Source: Sphingomonas sp.
GTDB lineage: Bacteria; Pseudomonadota; Alphaproteobacteria; Sphingomonadales; Sphingomonadaceae
Length of the DNA: 64,000 nucleotides
Assembly: GCF_017304615.1 (NCBI RefSeq)
Contig: NZ_JAFKLZ010000002.1
Span: forward strand, 248,001 to 312,000
Direction of reading: 5' to 3'
A model generated the notes under the pieces. It was not told where the DNA came from, made no database searches, and saw nothing but the letters and a program-made list of their open reading frames with translations. Shown here in pieces: positions 52,739-63,066 of this stretch (its first letter is position 1; the number at the start of each line of letters is the position of its first letter). The translations under genes and the position numbers were made by a program.

Positions 52739-54448
52739 TCAGTGATGATGGGAATCGCCCTCGTCTATAACGGGAAGCGTTTCGAACTGGTGGTAGGGCG
52801 GCGGGCTCGACAGTGTCCATTCCAGCGTCGTCGCGCCCGAACCCCAGGGATTGTCGGGCGCTTTCTTGCCAGCGAACAGCGACCACAGGATGTTGATGAA
52901 GAAGATCCCCATCCCCGCGGCCATGATCGAATAGCCCCACGCCGATGCGATATGGTTCCAGTATGCCAGGCCGTCCTGGAAGTCGGGCATGCGGCGCGGC
53001 TGGCCCTGCAGACCCAGGAAGTGCATCGGGAAGAACAGGATATTCACACCGACGAAGAACACCCAGAAGTGCAGCTGGCCGAGAACCTCGCTGTACATCC
53101 GCCCCGACATTTTCGGGAACCAGTAATAGAAGCCAGCGAACAGCGAGAACACCGCGCCGAGGCTGAGCACGTAGTGGAAGTGCGCCACGACGTAATAGGT
53201 ATCCTGCATGTAATCGTCGACGCCGCCGTTCGCGAGCACGACGCCGGTCACGCCGCCGACGGTGAACATGAAGATGAAGCCGAGCGCCCAGACCATCGGG
53301 GTCTTGAAGGTCAGGCTGCCGCCCCACATCGTCGCGATCCACGAGAAGATCTTGATGCCGGTCGGCACCGCGATCACCATCGTCGCCGCGGTGAAATACA
53401 TCTTGGTATTCACGCTGAGGCCGGTGGTGAACATGTGGTGCGCCCACACGATGAACCCGACCACGCCGATCGCGACCATGGCGTAGGCCATGCCGAGATA
53501 GCCGAACACCGGCTTTTTCGAGAAGGTCGCGATGATCTGGCTGATCATGCCGAAGCCCGGCAGGATCATGATATACACTTCGGGGTGGCCGAAGAACCAG
53601 AACAGATGCTGGTAGAGAATCGGGTCGCCGCCGCCTTCGGCCTGGAAGAATGTCGTGCCGAAATTGCGGTCGGTCAGCAGCATCGTGATCGCCGCGGCCA
53701 GCACCGGCAGCGCGAGCAGCAGCAGGAACGCCGTCACCAGCACCGACCACACGAACAGCGGCATCTTGTGCAGCGTCATGCCCGGCGCGCGCATGTTGAA
53801 GATCGTCGTGATGAAGTTGATCGCGCCCAGGATCGACGACGCGCCCGCCAAGTGGAGCGACAGGATCGCCATGTCGGTCGACGGGCCCGCTTCCTGCGTC
53901 GACAGCGGGGCGTAGACCGTCCAGCCCGTCCCCGCACCGCCATCGGCCCCGCCGAAGAACGGGCTGGCGAGCAGCAGCGTGAAGCTGGGCACCAGCAACC
54001 AGAACGAGATGTTGTTCATGCGCGGGAACGCCATGTCCGGCGCGCCGATCATGATCGGGACGAACCAGTTGCCGAACCCGCCGATCATCGCCGGCATAAC
54101 CATGAAGAACACCATGATCAGGCCATGCGCCGTCACCAGCACGTTCCACAAATGCTTGGCCTGGTCGACATTGACGTCGCCGCCGCCGCGCAGATGGTTG
54201 AGGTAATTGGCCCAGGTGCCGAGATACTGGAGGTGCGGCGAAGCGAGCTCGATCCGCATCAGACCCGAAATCGCGCCGCCGATGATCCCTGCGGTGATCG
54301 CAAAGATCAGGTAGAGCGTGCCGATGTCCTTGTGGTTGGTCGACATGAACCAACGCGCGAAGAAACCGGGCTTGTGATCCGCGTCGTGATGCGCGTGATC
54401 GTCATGATGCGCCTCGAAGCGCTCGGGGGTGAGGGCGATGTCGCTCAT
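52739..54448 (-). CDS. ctaD: cytochrome c oxidase subunit I
   Basis: 569 residues with 12 membrane helices. Conserved segments include [49 protein letters not shown] (helix with CuB His and Tyr), [18 protein letters not shown] with the other CuB histidines, and the heme-binding [12 protein letters not shown]. It is the catalytic heme a/a3-CuB subunit. An N-terminal His/Asp-rich segment ([17 protein letters not shown]) precedes the core. Confidence 0.98.
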   Translation of the reverse strand: MSDIALTPERFEAHHDDHAHHDADHKPGFFARWFMSTNHKDIGTLYLIFAITAGIIGGAISGLMRIELASPHLQYLGTWANYLNHLRGGGDVNVDQAKHLWNVLVTAHGLIMVFFMVMPAMIGGFGNWFVPIMIGAPDMAFPRMNNISFWLLVPSFTLLLASPFFGGADGGAGTGWTVYAPLSTQEAGPSTDMAILSLHLAGASSILGAINFITTIFNMRAPGMTLHKMPLFVWSVLVTAFLLLLALPVLAAAITMLLTDRNFGTTFFQAEGGGDPILYQHLFWFFGHPEVYIMILPGFGMISQIIATFSKKPVFGYLGMAYAMVAIGVVGFIVWAHHMFTTGLSVNTKMYFTAATMVIAVPTGIKIFSWIATMWGGSLTFKTPMVWALGFIFMFTVGGVTGVVLANGGVDDYMQDTYYVVAHFHYVLSLGAVFSLFAGFYYWFPKMSGRMYSEVLGQLHFWVFFVGVNILFFPMHFLGLQGQPRRMPDFQDGLAYWNHIASAWGYSIMAAGMGIFFINILWSLFAGKKAPDNPWGSGATTLEWTLSSPPPYHQFETLPVIDEGDSHHH

Positions 54449-54451
54449 GTC

Positions 54452-55561
54452 TTATTGTCCAGTCGCGTTGCCGTCGGCGGCATTGTCGGGGGCGGTCGCG
54501 TTGCCTTCCGGCGCAGCGGCGGGCGCGGGGGCGGCAGCCGACTCAGCCGCCGGCGGCGCAGCGCCCGCCACGGTGCCGCCCTTGGCGACGACCCAGCGGT
54601 TATAAACGTCAAGCGGCACGGCCTGGACCGCGATCGGCATGTAGCCGTGCTTGGGTCCGCACAGTTCCGAACACTGACCGAAATAGAGGCCCGGCTTCTC
54701 GATCGTGAAGCTGGTCTCGTTAATCCGGCCGGGAACGGCGTCGAGCTTGATCCAGAACGCTGGGATCGCCCAGCTGTGGATGACGTCTGCCGATGTGGTG
54801 ATCAGACGGATCGGCACGCCGACCGGCAGCACCACGCGATTGTCGACCGCAAGCAGGCGGGGACCATCGGCTTCGGTCCGCGCGCGATCGCCGGGACCGA
54901 AATCGGGATCGGTCTTTTCCTTGAGCATGTTCGAGGTGATCTCGAACCCGCCATTATCGGGATAGGTATAGGTCCAATACCATTGGTTGCCGGTCGCCTT
55001 CAGCGTGATCGCATTGGCCGGGGCCGGCTTGAACTGCGCTTGGAGCAGCCCGATCGAGGGGATCGCGAGCATGACGAGGATCAGCACCGGGACCAAGGTC
55101 CAGATCACCTCGATCGTCGTGTTGTGCGCCGTTTTCGACGGGACCGGATTGGCCGCAGCCCGGAAGCGGAAGATCACCCAGATCAGCAGCAGCAGGACGA
55201 ACACCGAAATGATGATGATAGTCGGCAGCAGCCAGTGATTGTGGAAGTTCGCCGCCCGCTCGCCATTCTTGGTGACTTGCGGCTGGATGCCGATATTGCC
55301 GTCGACCGCGTCACCGATTCCCTTGGTCGGGGCCATTTCCGGCGCGCCGTCGCGGACCAGCATTTCGGGGTCGGCGGCAGGCTTCGCAGCCGGAGCCGCG
55401 GTCGTTGCGACGGGCGCCGCAACTGGAGCGGGCGCTGGCGCCGCTACCGCCGGGGCAGCGGCCGGAGCCGGCGCGGTTGTTGCCTGTGGCGCTGCATGAC
55501 CGGCACCGGCGAGCATCAACCCCGCCGCCAGCATCGCAGATTTGAGCCCGATAAAGCGCAT
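54452..55561 (-). CDS. ctaC: cytochrome c oxidase subunit II
   Basis: 369 residues, longer than average. After a signal peptide comes a low-complexity Ala/Pro/Thr run (residues about 25-60), then two membrane helices ([39 protein letters not shown]), and a CuA domain with [10 protein letters not shown] and [15 protein letters not shown], the binuclear copper ligands. A second Ala/Pro/Glu-rich tail follows. It receives electrons from cytochrome c. It is the first gene of the operon and divergent from pdxJ; the 191-base gap between them must hold both promoters. Confidence 0.97.
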   Translation of the reverse strand: MRFIGLKSAMLAAGLMLAGAGHAAPQATTAPAPAAAPAVAAPAPAPVAAPVATTAAPAAKPAADPEMLVRDGAPEMAPTKGIGDAVDGNIGIQPQVTKNGERAANFHNHWLLPTIIIISVFVLLLLIWVIFRFRAAANPVPSKTAHNTTIEVIWTLVPVLILVMLAIPSIGLLQAQFKPAPANAITLKATGNQWYWTYTYPDNGGFEITSNMLKEKTDPDFGPGDRARTEADGPRLLAVDNRVVLPVGVPIRLITTSADVIHSWAIPAFWIKLDAVPGRINETSFTIEKPGLYFGQCSELCGPKHGYMPIAVQAVPLDVYNRWVVAKGGTVAGAAPPAAESAAAPAPAAAPEGNATAPDNAADGNATGQ

Positions 55562-55752
55562 CGTGTCGCGTCACCCTGTTGATTCGATCGCCGCAGGCCG
55601 CGGCGGTCGGCATACCCATGTCGTCAGGCGGTTTTCGCCCTTGTCGCCGGGCCTATACGCCGCGGTCGGCGCGATCATCAAGGCTCGGCGCACACTTTTG
55701 CTTCGGAACCGGCGTTGCGCGGCCTCGAGCGGGTCCGTATCTGTCGCATTCG

Positions 55753-56493
55753 ATGAGCGTTTTGACCGCCAATTCCCTGCGCCTGGGCGTCAATATCGAC
55801 CATGTCGCGACCGTCAGGAATGCGCGTGGGTCGGGCTATCCCGACCCCGTCCGGGCGGCGTTGCTGGCCGCACAAGCTGGCGCGGACGGCATCACCGCGC
55901 ACCTGCGCGAGGACCGGCGGCACATCACCGACGATGACATCGCGCGGTTATCGGCCGAACTGCCGATCCCGCTCAACCTGGAAATGGCGGCGACCGACGA
56001 GATGCTGGAGATCGCCCTGCGCCACCGCCCGCACGCCGCATGTATCGTTCCCGAAAAGCGCGAAGAGCGGACGACTGAGGGCGGTCTCGACGCCGCGGGG
56101 CAGCATAATCACCTCGCCCCGATGGTCCGTGAACTCGGGGCTGCGAACGTGCGCGTCTCCCTGTTCATCGAGCCCGACCCGCGCCAGATTGAGGCTGCGC
56201 TGAGCCTGGGCGCGCCAGTCGTCGAGATCCACACCGGCCGCTATTGCGAACTGGCCGGCGAGGAACAGACCGTCGAACTCCGCCGTATCGCCGACGCCGC
56301 CGCGCTCGCGGTCAAAAACGGAATCGAGCCGCATGCCGGGCATGGGCTGACGTTCGACAATGTCGTGCCGATCGCCGCAATCCCGCAGATCGCCGAGCTC
56401 AACATCGGCCATTTCCTGATCGGCGAAGCGATATTCGACGGCCTCGCGCCTGTCGTGCGCCGGATGCGCGCATTGATGGACGCGGCGCGGTGA
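55753..56493 (+). CDS. pdxJ: pyridoxine 5'-phosphate synthase
   Basis: 246 residues, TIM-barrel. [33 protein letters not shown] is the conserved start, [13 protein letters not shown] and [16 protein letters not shown] follow, then [17 protein letters not shown]-type sequence ([15 protein letters not shown]), [10 protein letters not shown] and GLTFDNV. It condenses deoxyxylulose phosphate with aminoacetone phosphate in the DXP-dependent vitamin B6 route. The ATG at 55753 has little Shine-Dalgarno. It starts a five-gene operon with GTGA coupling to acpS. Confidence 0.97.
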   Translation: MSVLTANSLRLGVNIDHVATVRNARGSGYPDPVRAALLAAQAGADGITAHLREDRRHITDDDIARLSAELPIPLNLEMAATDEMLEIALRHRPHAACIVPEKREERTTEGGLDAAGQHNHLAPMVRELGAANVRVSLFIEPDPRQIEAALSLGAPVVEIHTGRYCELAGEEQTVELRRIADAAALAVKNGIEPHAGHGLTFDNVVPIAAIPQIAELNIGHFLIGEAIFDGLAPVVRRMRALMDAAR

Positions 56494-56912
56494 TCATCGG
56501 CCTCGGCTCCGACCTATGCAACATCGAGCGGATCCGGAACTCGCTCGACCGGTTCGGCGAGCGGTTCGAGAATCGCTGCTTCACCGAGACAGAGCGCGCC
56601 AAGGCCAACCGTCGCCCCTTCACCAAGGCGGGAACGCTCGCCAAGCGCTTCGCCGCCAAGGAAGCTTTTTCGAAAGCGGTGGGCACTGGGTTCAAAGCCG
56701 GTGTGTTCATGAAGGACATCGGCGTCGTCAACGCGCCAAGCGGCAAGCCGACGCTGGCGCTGACCGGCGGGGCCAGGGCGCGGCTTGACGCGATGGTCCC
56801 GGCGGGCCACGTGGCGCATATCCATATCACCCTGACCGACGATCATCCCTGGGCGCAGGCGTTCGTCGTGATCGAGGCGCTGCCGGCGCCTGACGGAAGC
56901 TCCCGAGTATGA
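56490..56912 (+). CDS. acpS: holo-[acyl-carrier-protein] synthase
   Basis: 140 residues, GTG start overlapping the pdxJ stop. [15 protein letters not shown] (GxDxxxIxR Mg site) and [15 protein letters not shown] (WaxxEaxxKa-type helix) are the AcpS signatures. It transfers phosphopantetheine from CoA to acyl carrier protein. It is coupled by ATGA to lepB. Confidence 0.95.
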   Translation: MIIGLGSDLCNIERIRNSLDRFGERFENRCFTETERAKANRRPFTKAGTLAKRFAAKEAFSKAVGTGFKAGVFMKDIGVVNAPSGKPTLALTGGARARLDAMVPAGHVAHIHITLTDDHPWAQAFVVIEALPAPDGSSRV

Positions 56913-57850
56913 GTGAAGAGTTGGCGTTGAACGACGATCAGATCGGCGAAACCGCCGCCGAAGCCACCCCGCGCCAGCCATGGCTGGCGGCGAGCGCCAA
57001 GGCCGCGTGGCGCGAGATTCGCGGCATCTTCTGGTTGGTGCTCGCAGTGCTCGCGTTCCACAGCTTCGTAGCCAAACCCTTCTACATCCCGTCCGAATCG
57101 ATGCTGCCGGGGCTGCAGGTCGGCGATCAACTGGTCGTGAGCAAATATCCCTATGGCTGGTCGTTCATCTCGTTAACGATCCCCAATCCGGTTGCGATCT
57201 GGAAGGATGTCGTGCTCAAGCAGCCGCAGGAAAGCTGGGGCGTGCAATTGCCGTTCACGAAGGGGCGGCTGTTCGGCCGCCTGCCGGAGCGCGGCGATGT
57301 CGTCATCGTCACGCCGCCGGGCCGCAACCAGGATTATATCAAGCGCGTGATCGGCTTGCCCGGCGACACGATCGAAGTGCGCGACGGCGTGGTGCTGATC
57401 AACAATGTGGCGGTGAAGCGCGGACCTGTGCATAACCTCCTGGTGCCGATCGACGCCAACACGACCTGCAACGACGTGCCCGACGGGCGGCGCACGGTGA
57501 ACGGCAAGCCCTATTGCCAATTGCCGCTGGTGCGCGAGACGTTGCCCAACGGGCGCAGCTACGAAACGGTCGATCTCGGCTATTCGGACGGCGATTTCTA
57601 TGGGCCGAAAAAGATTCCCGCTGACCATGTCTTCCTGATGGGGGACAATCGCGACCGGTCGGCGGACAGCCGCGTCTCGCTCGCGGCGCAAGGTCTGGGC
57701 GGCCCGGTACCGTGGGAATATGTCGGCGGGCGCGCCGAGTTCATCACGTTCAGCAAGAACGGTTCCGCGACCTGGAACCCGCTGACATGGCGGGGCGGAT
57801 TGCGCGGCGGACGCGCCGGCACCTCGCTCCATCCGGCGCGCGACCAATGA
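56909..57850 (+). CDS. lepB: signal peptidase I
   Basis: 313 residues. A short cytoplasmic start, one anchor helix ([17 protein letters not shown]), then the catalytic serine in [13 protein letters not shown] (Ser about 64) and the lysine in [12 protein letters not shown] (Lys about 145); [14 protein letters not shown] is the third signature. It cleaves Sec signal peptides on the periplasmic face. Part of the pdxJ-acpS-lepB set often followed by rnc-era in other bacteria; here an AI-2E-type transporter follows instead. Confidence 0.96.
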   Translation: MSEELALNDDQIGETAAEATPRQPWLAASAKAAWREIRGIFWLVLAVLAFHSFVAKPFYIPSESMLPGLQVGDQLVVSKYPYGWSFISLTIPNPVAIWKDVVLKQPQESWGVQLPFTKGRLFGRLPERGDVVIVTPPGRNQDYIKRVIGLPGDTIEVRDGVVLINNVAVKRGPVHNLLVPIDANTTCNDVPDGRRTVNGKPYCQLPLVRETLPNGRSYETVDLGYSDGDFYGPKKIPADHVFLMGDNRDRSADSRVSLAAQGLGGPVPWEYVGGRAEFITFSKNGSATWNPLTWRGGLRGGRAGTSLHPARDQ

Positions 57851-58953
57851 CGGCGCCCAAGCCTACCGATCTGGTCACGGAGCCGAGTCCGCACGAAATG
57901 CGCGACCCGGCGATGCGGCTGGAGTTGCGGCGCGCGGGCATCTGGCTGGGGCTGGCGGCGGCGATGGCGCTGGTCGTGGTCCTGATTCAGCCGATACTGG
58001 TGATCCTGGCCGGCCTCGTCTTCGCCTCGATGCTCGACGGCGGGGTACGGCTGCTCGGACGATTCCTGAAAATCCCGCGCGGCTGGCGATTGCTGATCGT
58101 GGTCGTACTGACCGTCGCCTTCATCGGCCTCACCGTCTACAAGACGGGGTCAGGCATCGTCGTCCAGTTCCAGCAATTGCAGACGACGCTGACGATCCAG
58201 TTCGACCGGCTGTCGCATTGGGCCGCCGCGCAGGGATTCGTGCCGGGCGCCGACGACCTCAAGGGGCTGGCGCAGCAGGCGGTGGGATCGGTCGGCAAGC
58301 TGACGAGCTGGATCGGCACTGCGCTTGGCGCGGTCTCGACATTGTTCATCATCATGGTGATCGGGCTGTTCATCGCCATGGAGCCGCGCATTTACGACCG
58401 CGGATTGCAATGGATGGTGCCGAGCGACCATCGCGCTGAATTTGCCCTGACGCTCGACCGGATGGCGAAACAGCTTCGCCGTCTGCTCGCAGGCCGCCTG
58501 GCGGGCATGGCCTTCGAGGGCGTGTTCATGTGGCTGGCGCTGGCGCTGGCCGGCATCCCGATGGCGCTGGTGCTGGGCATCATCACCGGCATCCTGGCCT
58601 TCATCCCCAATATCGGCGCATTCATCAGCGGGGTGCTGATGATCTCGGTCGGCTTCTCGGCGGGGGTCGACAAGGGCCTGTGGGCGATCGTGATCTATTT
58701 CGGGGTGCAGACCTTCGATGGCTGGGTAGTGATTCCGCTGGTCGCGAAGAAGACGGTGGACTTGCCGCCTGCGCTGACGCTGTCGGCCCAGATCCTGTTC
58801 TCTACCCTGTTCGGCATCCTCGGCCTCGCGCTGGCCGATCCGCTGACGGCGATGATCAAGGTCGCGATGGAGCGCAATTCGGAACGCGCGATGGCCGACC
58901 CTGCGCCAGCCCCCACGCAACCGCGACGACGAACGCGCGCGAAGAAGACATGA
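57847..58953 (+). CDS. AI-2E/PerM-family transporter
   Basis: 368 residues with about eight membrane helices in two clusters around a large amphipathic middle (VQFQQLQTTLTIQFDRLSHW). The C-terminal ALALAGIPMALVLGIITGILAFIPNIGAFISG, YFGVQTFDGWVVIPLVAKKTVDLPPALTL and FGILGLALADPLTAMIKV patterns define the AI-2E/PerM family (export of AI-2 or antiporter roles in characterised members). Substrate here is unknown. It overlaps lepB by ATGA. Confidence 0.93.
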   Translation: MTAPKPTDLVTEPSPHEMRDPAMRLELRRAGIWLGLAAAMALVVVLIQPILVILAGLVFASMLDGGVRLLGRFLKIPRGWRLLIVVVLTVAFIGLTVYKTGSGIVVQFQQLQTTLTIQFDRLSHWAAAQGFVPGADDLKGLAQQAVGSVGKLTSWIGTALGAVSTLFIIMVIGLFIAMEPRIYDRGLQWMVPSDHRAEFALTLDRMAKQLRRLLAGRLAGMAFEGVFMWLALALAGIPMALVLGIITGILAFIPNIGAFISGVLMISVGFSAGVDKGLWAIVIYFGVQTFDGWVVIPLVAKKTVDLPPALTLSAQILFSTLFGILGLALADPLTAMIKVAMERNSERAMADPAPAPTQPRRRTRAKKT

Positions 58954-59576
58954 TCCGGCTCTACGACTATTGGCGTTCTTCGGCGAGCTATCGCGTGCGC
59001 ATCGCGCTGGCGATGAAGGATGTCGCTTATGAACGCCACGACATCAATTTGCTGGCGGGCGAACAAAGCGGCGACGCCAACCGGGCACGCAATGCGCAAG
59101 GGTTCGTGCCGACGCTGGAGGTGGACGGGCAGTCCATCGGCCAGAGCCTCGCGATCATCGACTATCTCGATTCGGCGTTCCCCGAACCGCCGCTGATCCC
59201 GCGCGATCCGATCGCCCGCGCACAGACGCTGCAACGCGCCCTCGTGATCGCCGCCGACATCCATCCGGTCAACAACCTGCGCATCCTCAAACGGCTGGGC
59301 ACGATGGGGATCGACCAGGCGGCGCGCGACGATTGGTATCGCCACTGGATCGGGGAAGGGTTCGCCGCGCTGGAGGCGATGGCGGGAAACGGACCCTATC
59401 TTGGCGGCGACGCGCCCGATCTGTCGGACTTGTGCTTGGTTCCGCAAATGTACAATGCGCGTCGGCTGGAAACGCCGCTCGACGCCTACCCCCGGCTGGT
59501 GGCGATCGATGCTGCATTGATGGCGCTCCCCGCGTTCGCGGCGGCGCACCCCGACAATTTCAGCCCGCCCAGCTGA
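58950..59576 (+). CDS. maiA: maleylacetoacetate isomerase (zeta-class GST)
   Basis: 208 residues, two-domain glutathione-transferase fold. The SSASYRVRIALAMKDVAYE motif near the N-terminus is the zeta-class active site (SSCxWRVRIAL in well-studied members, here Ser-Ser-Ala-Ser), followed by GFVPTLEVDG and QSLAIIDYLDSAFPE. It isomerises maleylacetoacetate to fumarylacetoacetate with glutathione in tyrosine degradation. ATGA overlap with the transporter gene; the 3' end overlaps the convergent glycosyltransferase by 17 bases. Confidence 0.92.
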   Translation: MIRLYDYWRSSASYRVRIALAMKDVAYERHDINLLAGEQSGDANRARNAQGFVPTLEVDGQSIGQSLAIIDYLDSAFPEPPLIPRDPIARAQTLQRALVIAADIHPVNNLRILKRLGTMGIDQAARDDWYRHWIGEGFAALEAMAGNGPYLGGDAPDLSDLCLVPQMYNARRLETPLDAYPRLVAIDAALMALPAFAAAHPDNFSPPS

Positions 59577-60654
59577 GCACACCGTCGAACAGCGCGAGGT
59601 AGCGCTCGACCGAATCCGCGCCGCGCTGCGGCACCGGGTCGGGACGCGTCACGCCGGGGGCGAGCCAACGATCGAACGCTGCGGTCAGCCCTACCAAGTC
59701 ATCTGTCCTGACGACATCGCCGAGGCGCGAATCGTCGACGATCTCCCGCATGGCGACGCTCGAATCGGTCACGACCACCGGAGTTCCGACCGAAAGCGCC
59801 TCCGCCAGCACGCCGGGTACGCCCTCGAAATCGGACGTCAGCACCAGTGCACGCGCCTTGTCGAGCGCGGGGCGCGGATTGGCGGCGTAGCCCGGCAGGC
59901 TGATGCGCTCGCGGAGTCCCAACTCTGCGATCTGATTTTCCAAAGCTGCCCGCGCCTCGCCCTCGCCCAGGATCACCAACTTCGTATCGCGGCGCATGGA
60001 TTGAGCGAACGCATCGATCGCGCGGTCCCAGCGCTTCTGCGGGACCAGCCGGCCGATCCCGATCAGATAGTCCCCATCCGGCTGCGGCGTCGGGTCACCC
60101 ACGGGCGCGAGGTTGGGCGGATTGGCGATCACGTTCAGCCGGTCGGCCGGTATTCCCGTCATCCTGGCCGTCTCTTTCGCCATCGCCGGCGTCATCGCCA
60201 CCATATGGTCGATGAACCGGGGATGCGCGCGCAGCCAGGCACGATAGCCCTGCCGCACCGGGAAAGGCTGATCGTCGCGATCGAGCCGATTCGATACCTT
60301 GGCGACGATCGGCGGGCAGTCGCGACCAAGCCTTGTTCGAAGCCACACCGCCGCGCCGGTATAGTGATTACCGGCGCAGAAGACGATGTCGGGGCGAAAG
60401 CGCCGCACCTGAGCGGGCAACGCGCGAGTCAGGCCGAGATACGAACGACCGACCACGACGATCTCGACCCCGTCCGGTATCTCGCCGCCATAGGGGCCGT
60501 CGCCAGACCCGATTACCAGCGTGACACGCCGGCCCGCCGCCACCCAGCCGCGCATGAGCCGAAGCATCGCGCGCTCCACCCCTCCGCCGTCAAGCGATAG
60601 CGCGTAGGTCAATATATGGCGGGCGGCGATATGGGGAGTGGTACGGTCGGACAT
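59560..60654 (-). CDS. glycosyltransferase family 4-type
   Basis: 364 residues in a GT-B fold. The N-terminal half carries LDGGGVERAMLRLMRGWVAAGR and FRPDIVFCAGNHYTGAAV; the C-terminal half LIGIGRLVPQKRWDRAIDAFAQ, LVILGEGEARAALENQIAELGL and VLTSDFEGVPGVLAEALSVGTPVV, the GT4 E-x7-E motif region. It transfers a sugar from a nucleotide donor, probably to a surface glycan. A GC-rich but 265-base gap separates it from the membrane protein gene; its promoter is not evident. Confidence 0.9.
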   Translation of the reverse strand: MSDRTTPHIAARHILTYALSLDGGGVERAMLRLMRGWVAAGRRVTLVIGSGDGPYGGEIPDGVEIVVVGRSYLGLTRALPAQVRRFRPDIVFCAGNHYTGAAVWLRTRLGRDCPPIVAKVSNRLDRDDQPFPVRQGYRAWLRAHPRFIDHMVAMTPAMAKETARMTGIPADRLNVIANPPNLAPVGDPTPQPDGDYLIGIGRLVPQKRWDRAIDAFAQSMRRDTKLVILGEGEARAALENQIAELGLRERISLPGYAANPRPALDKARALVLTSDFEGVPGVLAEALSVGTPVVVTDSSVAMREIVDDSRLGDVVRTDDLVGLTAAFDRWLAPGVTRPDPVPQRGADSVERYLALFDGVLSWAG

Positions 60655-60919
60655 CTGACTTGCCCTTTCCGACCGTAACCGCCTTTTCGCAAGCCGCCGG
60701 ATAAGGCGGACGCAAATCAAGCTGAACGACGGCGTCACCATTATCGCACCGCAACATTTACTTGCCAAAAACGTCGCTCGCCCCCAAATGCCGCGCCAAT
60801 CGATCGGGGGCGATCATTGCGAGGTCAGGACCTTTGCCGTTAAGCCGCCATTATTCCCGGGCATTCCGGTGCAGATCGGATATTCTCCCTTCGTGGACTT
60901 TCAGGACTTTGGAGCGTCG

Positions 60920-61864
60920 ATGAACAGCGGCTTTGTCGAGGCCCCAGCTAATCCCGCAGCCAATCTGGCTCCGAATCTAGCGCACGCGGCGGAGGATCTG
61001 GCCGGACTCGAGCCGGTCAAGACGATCAAGAGCCGCTGGCCGATGATCATCGCCGGGCTGTTGACCGCGGCGATGATCATCGGGCTGGCGCGTCAGCTGC
61101 TCAAGTCGGGGCTGGGCGGACTCAGCCACGCCACGCCGGACAGCTGGCTCTATTACGTCGCCTTCATCCTGCTCTATTTTGCGCCGCCGATCGGTGACTA
61201 CGTCATCTTCCGCAAGCTGTGGCGCATTCCGGTTGAGGGGCTGGGCGCACTGATCAAGAAGCGGATCGCGAACGAGGTCGTGTTCGGCTATTCGGGCGAG
61301 GCGTATTTCTACGCATGGGCGCGGCAGCGCGCGCAGATGGTCGCCGCCCCGTTCGGCGCGGTTAAGGACGTGATGATCTTGTCGGCGATGGCCGGCAACC
61401 TGATGACGCTGGCGATGACCGCACTGGCGCTGCCCTGGCTCCCGGCGGAATATGTTCGACCGATGCTGATCGGGATGGTGGTCGTCGTGGCGATGAGCCT
61501 GCCCTTCCTGCTCTTTTCCCGGCGCGTCTTCTCGCTGGACCGCAAGACGTTGTGGTGGGTGTTCGGCGTCCATATGGGCCGGCTCGCGGCGGGCAGCCTG
61601 TTCATCGCCTTCGCCTGGCATTTCGCGCTGCCAGGCATTGCGATCGGCGCGTGGCTGGTGCTGTCCGCGACGCGGATGATGGTGTCGCGCCTGCCCTTCA
61701 TCCCGAACAAGGATCTGGTCTTCTCGACTGTCACCATCGCGCTCCTGGGGGAGAATAGCGACCTGTCGAGCCTGATGGCCTTCACTGCCGCCGCGATCCT
61801 GCTCACCCACGTCGTGCTGGCGGCGGGCTTTGCGGTGCAGAGCCTGATCAAGCGCGAGATCTGA
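60920..61864 (+). CDS. multi-pass membrane protein in the glycan cluster
   Basis: 314 residues. A short Asn/Ala-rich N-terminus precedes about seven to eight membrane helices: WPMIIAGLLTAAMIIGLARQLL, YYVAFILLYFAPPIGDYVI, MILSAMAGNLMTLAMTALAL, MLIGMVVVVAMSLPFLLF, LWWVFGVHMGRLAAGSLFIAFAW and more. I cannot assign it; the arrangement recalls lysylphosphatidylglycerol-synthase-type or UPF0104 membrane domains. GGAG 5 bases before the ATG at 60920 decides the start. It precedes a GT4 gene by 8 bases, so it may flip or anchor a glycan intermediate. Confidence 0.78.
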   Translation: MNSGFVEAPANPAANLAPNLAHAAEDLAGLEPVKTIKSRWPMIIAGLLTAAMIIGLARQLLKSGLGGLSHATPDSWLYYVAFILLYFAPPIGDYVIFRKLWRIPVEGLGALIKKRIANEVVFGYSGEAYFYAWARQRAQMVAAPFGAVKDVMILSAMAGNLMTLAMTALALPWLPAEYVRPMLIGMVVVVAMSLPFLLFSRRVFSLDRKTLWWVFGVHMGRLAAGSLFIAFAWHFALPGIAIGAWLVLSATRMMVSRLPFIPNKDLVFSTVTIALLGENSDLSSLMAFTAAAILLTHVVLAAGFAVQSLIKREI

Positions 61865-61872
61865 GCCGGCGC

Positions 61873-63066
61873 ATGCGCATCGTCGACGTCAACGAATTCT
61901 ACTCGCCGACCGGCGGCGGGGTGCGGACGTATATCGACCGCAAGATGGCGCTGATGGCGGAGATGGGCCACGAGCTGATCTGCATCGCGTGCGGCCGCGA
62001 CAAGGAATTCGTCGAGGAACGGATCGGCGGCGGCAAGGTGATCTATCTCAAGTCGCCGGGCTTGCCGTTCGACAAGAATTACGGGCTGTTTTCGCGAGCC
62101 GAGCCGATCTGGCGGTTGCTCGACGAACTCGATCCCGACGTTGTTGAAACCTCGTCGGTGTGGCGGCCCGCCTGGATCGTGGGGCGATGGCAGGGCCGCG
62201 CGTTGAAGTCGTTCTTCATGCACAACGACAATATCGCCGCCTATCCGATGCGCTGGCTGGAGGGGCTCGCCCCGCCCGATCAGATCGAGGACATGTGCTT
62301 CATCTACGCGCAGTATATGAACCGCTTCCTCGAGATGTACGACACCGTCGTCACCAACGGCCCCGCACTCGAGAAAAGGCTGAAACGACGTGGCGTGCGG
62401 ATCGACGCGTCGATGACCTTGGGGATCGAACGCAGCCACTTTTCGCCCGACTTGCGCGACGAAGGGCTGCGCGCGGCGATGCTGCGCCAGCTCGATCTAC
62501 CGCCCGACGGGCATTTGCTCCTGGGCCTCGGGCGGCATCACGGCGAAAAGCGCTGGCCGATGATCGTCGATGCGGTCGAGCGCGCGGGCGATCGCTTGCC
62601 GGTCGGGCTGATGCTGCTCGGCACCGGTCCCGAGAGCAAGCGGATCGAAGCGCGGATCGCGGGCAGCCCGCACATCCGAATGTTCCGCCCGGTCTATGAC
62701 CGGACGCAACTCGCCCGGATCATGGCGAGCTGCGATGCTCTGATCCACGGGTCGGAGGCCGAGCCGTTCGGGCTGGTCGCGTCGGAGGCGATGGCGTCCG
62801 GCCTGCCGCTGATCGTTCCCGATACCGGAGGCTGCGCGGAGGCGGCCGATCCGTTGACCAGCGAGAAATATCGCGCGCGCGATGGCGTCGACGCTGCATT
62901 GGCGATCCAACGGCTGTTCGCGCGGGAGCCAGCGCTGCTGCGCAAGGCGGCGGTGGTGGCCGCGGGTCGTGTCCGCACCGACCGCGAACATACGATCGAC
63001 CTGATGAACTATTACGAAGACCGCATCGCCGAACGTGACGGCCGGTCAGCGCGCCTGGTCGCCTGA
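61873..63066 (+). CDS. glycosyltransferase family 4
   Basis: 397 residues, GT-B. Start MRIVDVNEFYSPTGGGVRTYIDRKMALMAEMGHEL with the GGGVR loop; GLGRHHGEKRWPMIVDAVERAG, ALIHGSEAEPFGLVASEAMASGLPLIVPDTGG is the donor-binding EPFGLV-x-SEAMA motif with catalytic Glu. The acceptor is probably a lipid-linked sugar in exopolysaccharide or lipid A-core synthesis. Closely follows the membrane protein gene and convergently overlaps the next gene by 21 bases. Confidence 0.92.
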   Translation: MRIVDVNEFYSPTGGGVRTYIDRKMALMAEMGHELICIACGRDKEFVEERIGGGKVIYLKSPGLPFDKNYGLFSRAEPIWRLLDELDPDVVETSSVWRPAWIVGRWQGRALKSFFMHNDNIAAYPMRWLEGLAPPDQIEDMCFIYAQYMNRFLEMYDTVVTNGPALEKRLKRRGVRIDASMTLGIERSHFSPDLRDEGLRAAMLRQLDLPPDGHLLLGLGRHHGEKRWPMIVDAVERAGDRLPVGLMLLGTGPESKRIEARIAGSPHIRMFRPVYDRTQLARIMASCDALIHGSEAEPFGLVASEAMASGLPLIVPDTGGCAEAADPLTSEKYRARDGVDAALAIQRLFAREPALLRKAAVVAAGRVRTDREHTIDLMNYYEDRIAERDGRSARLVA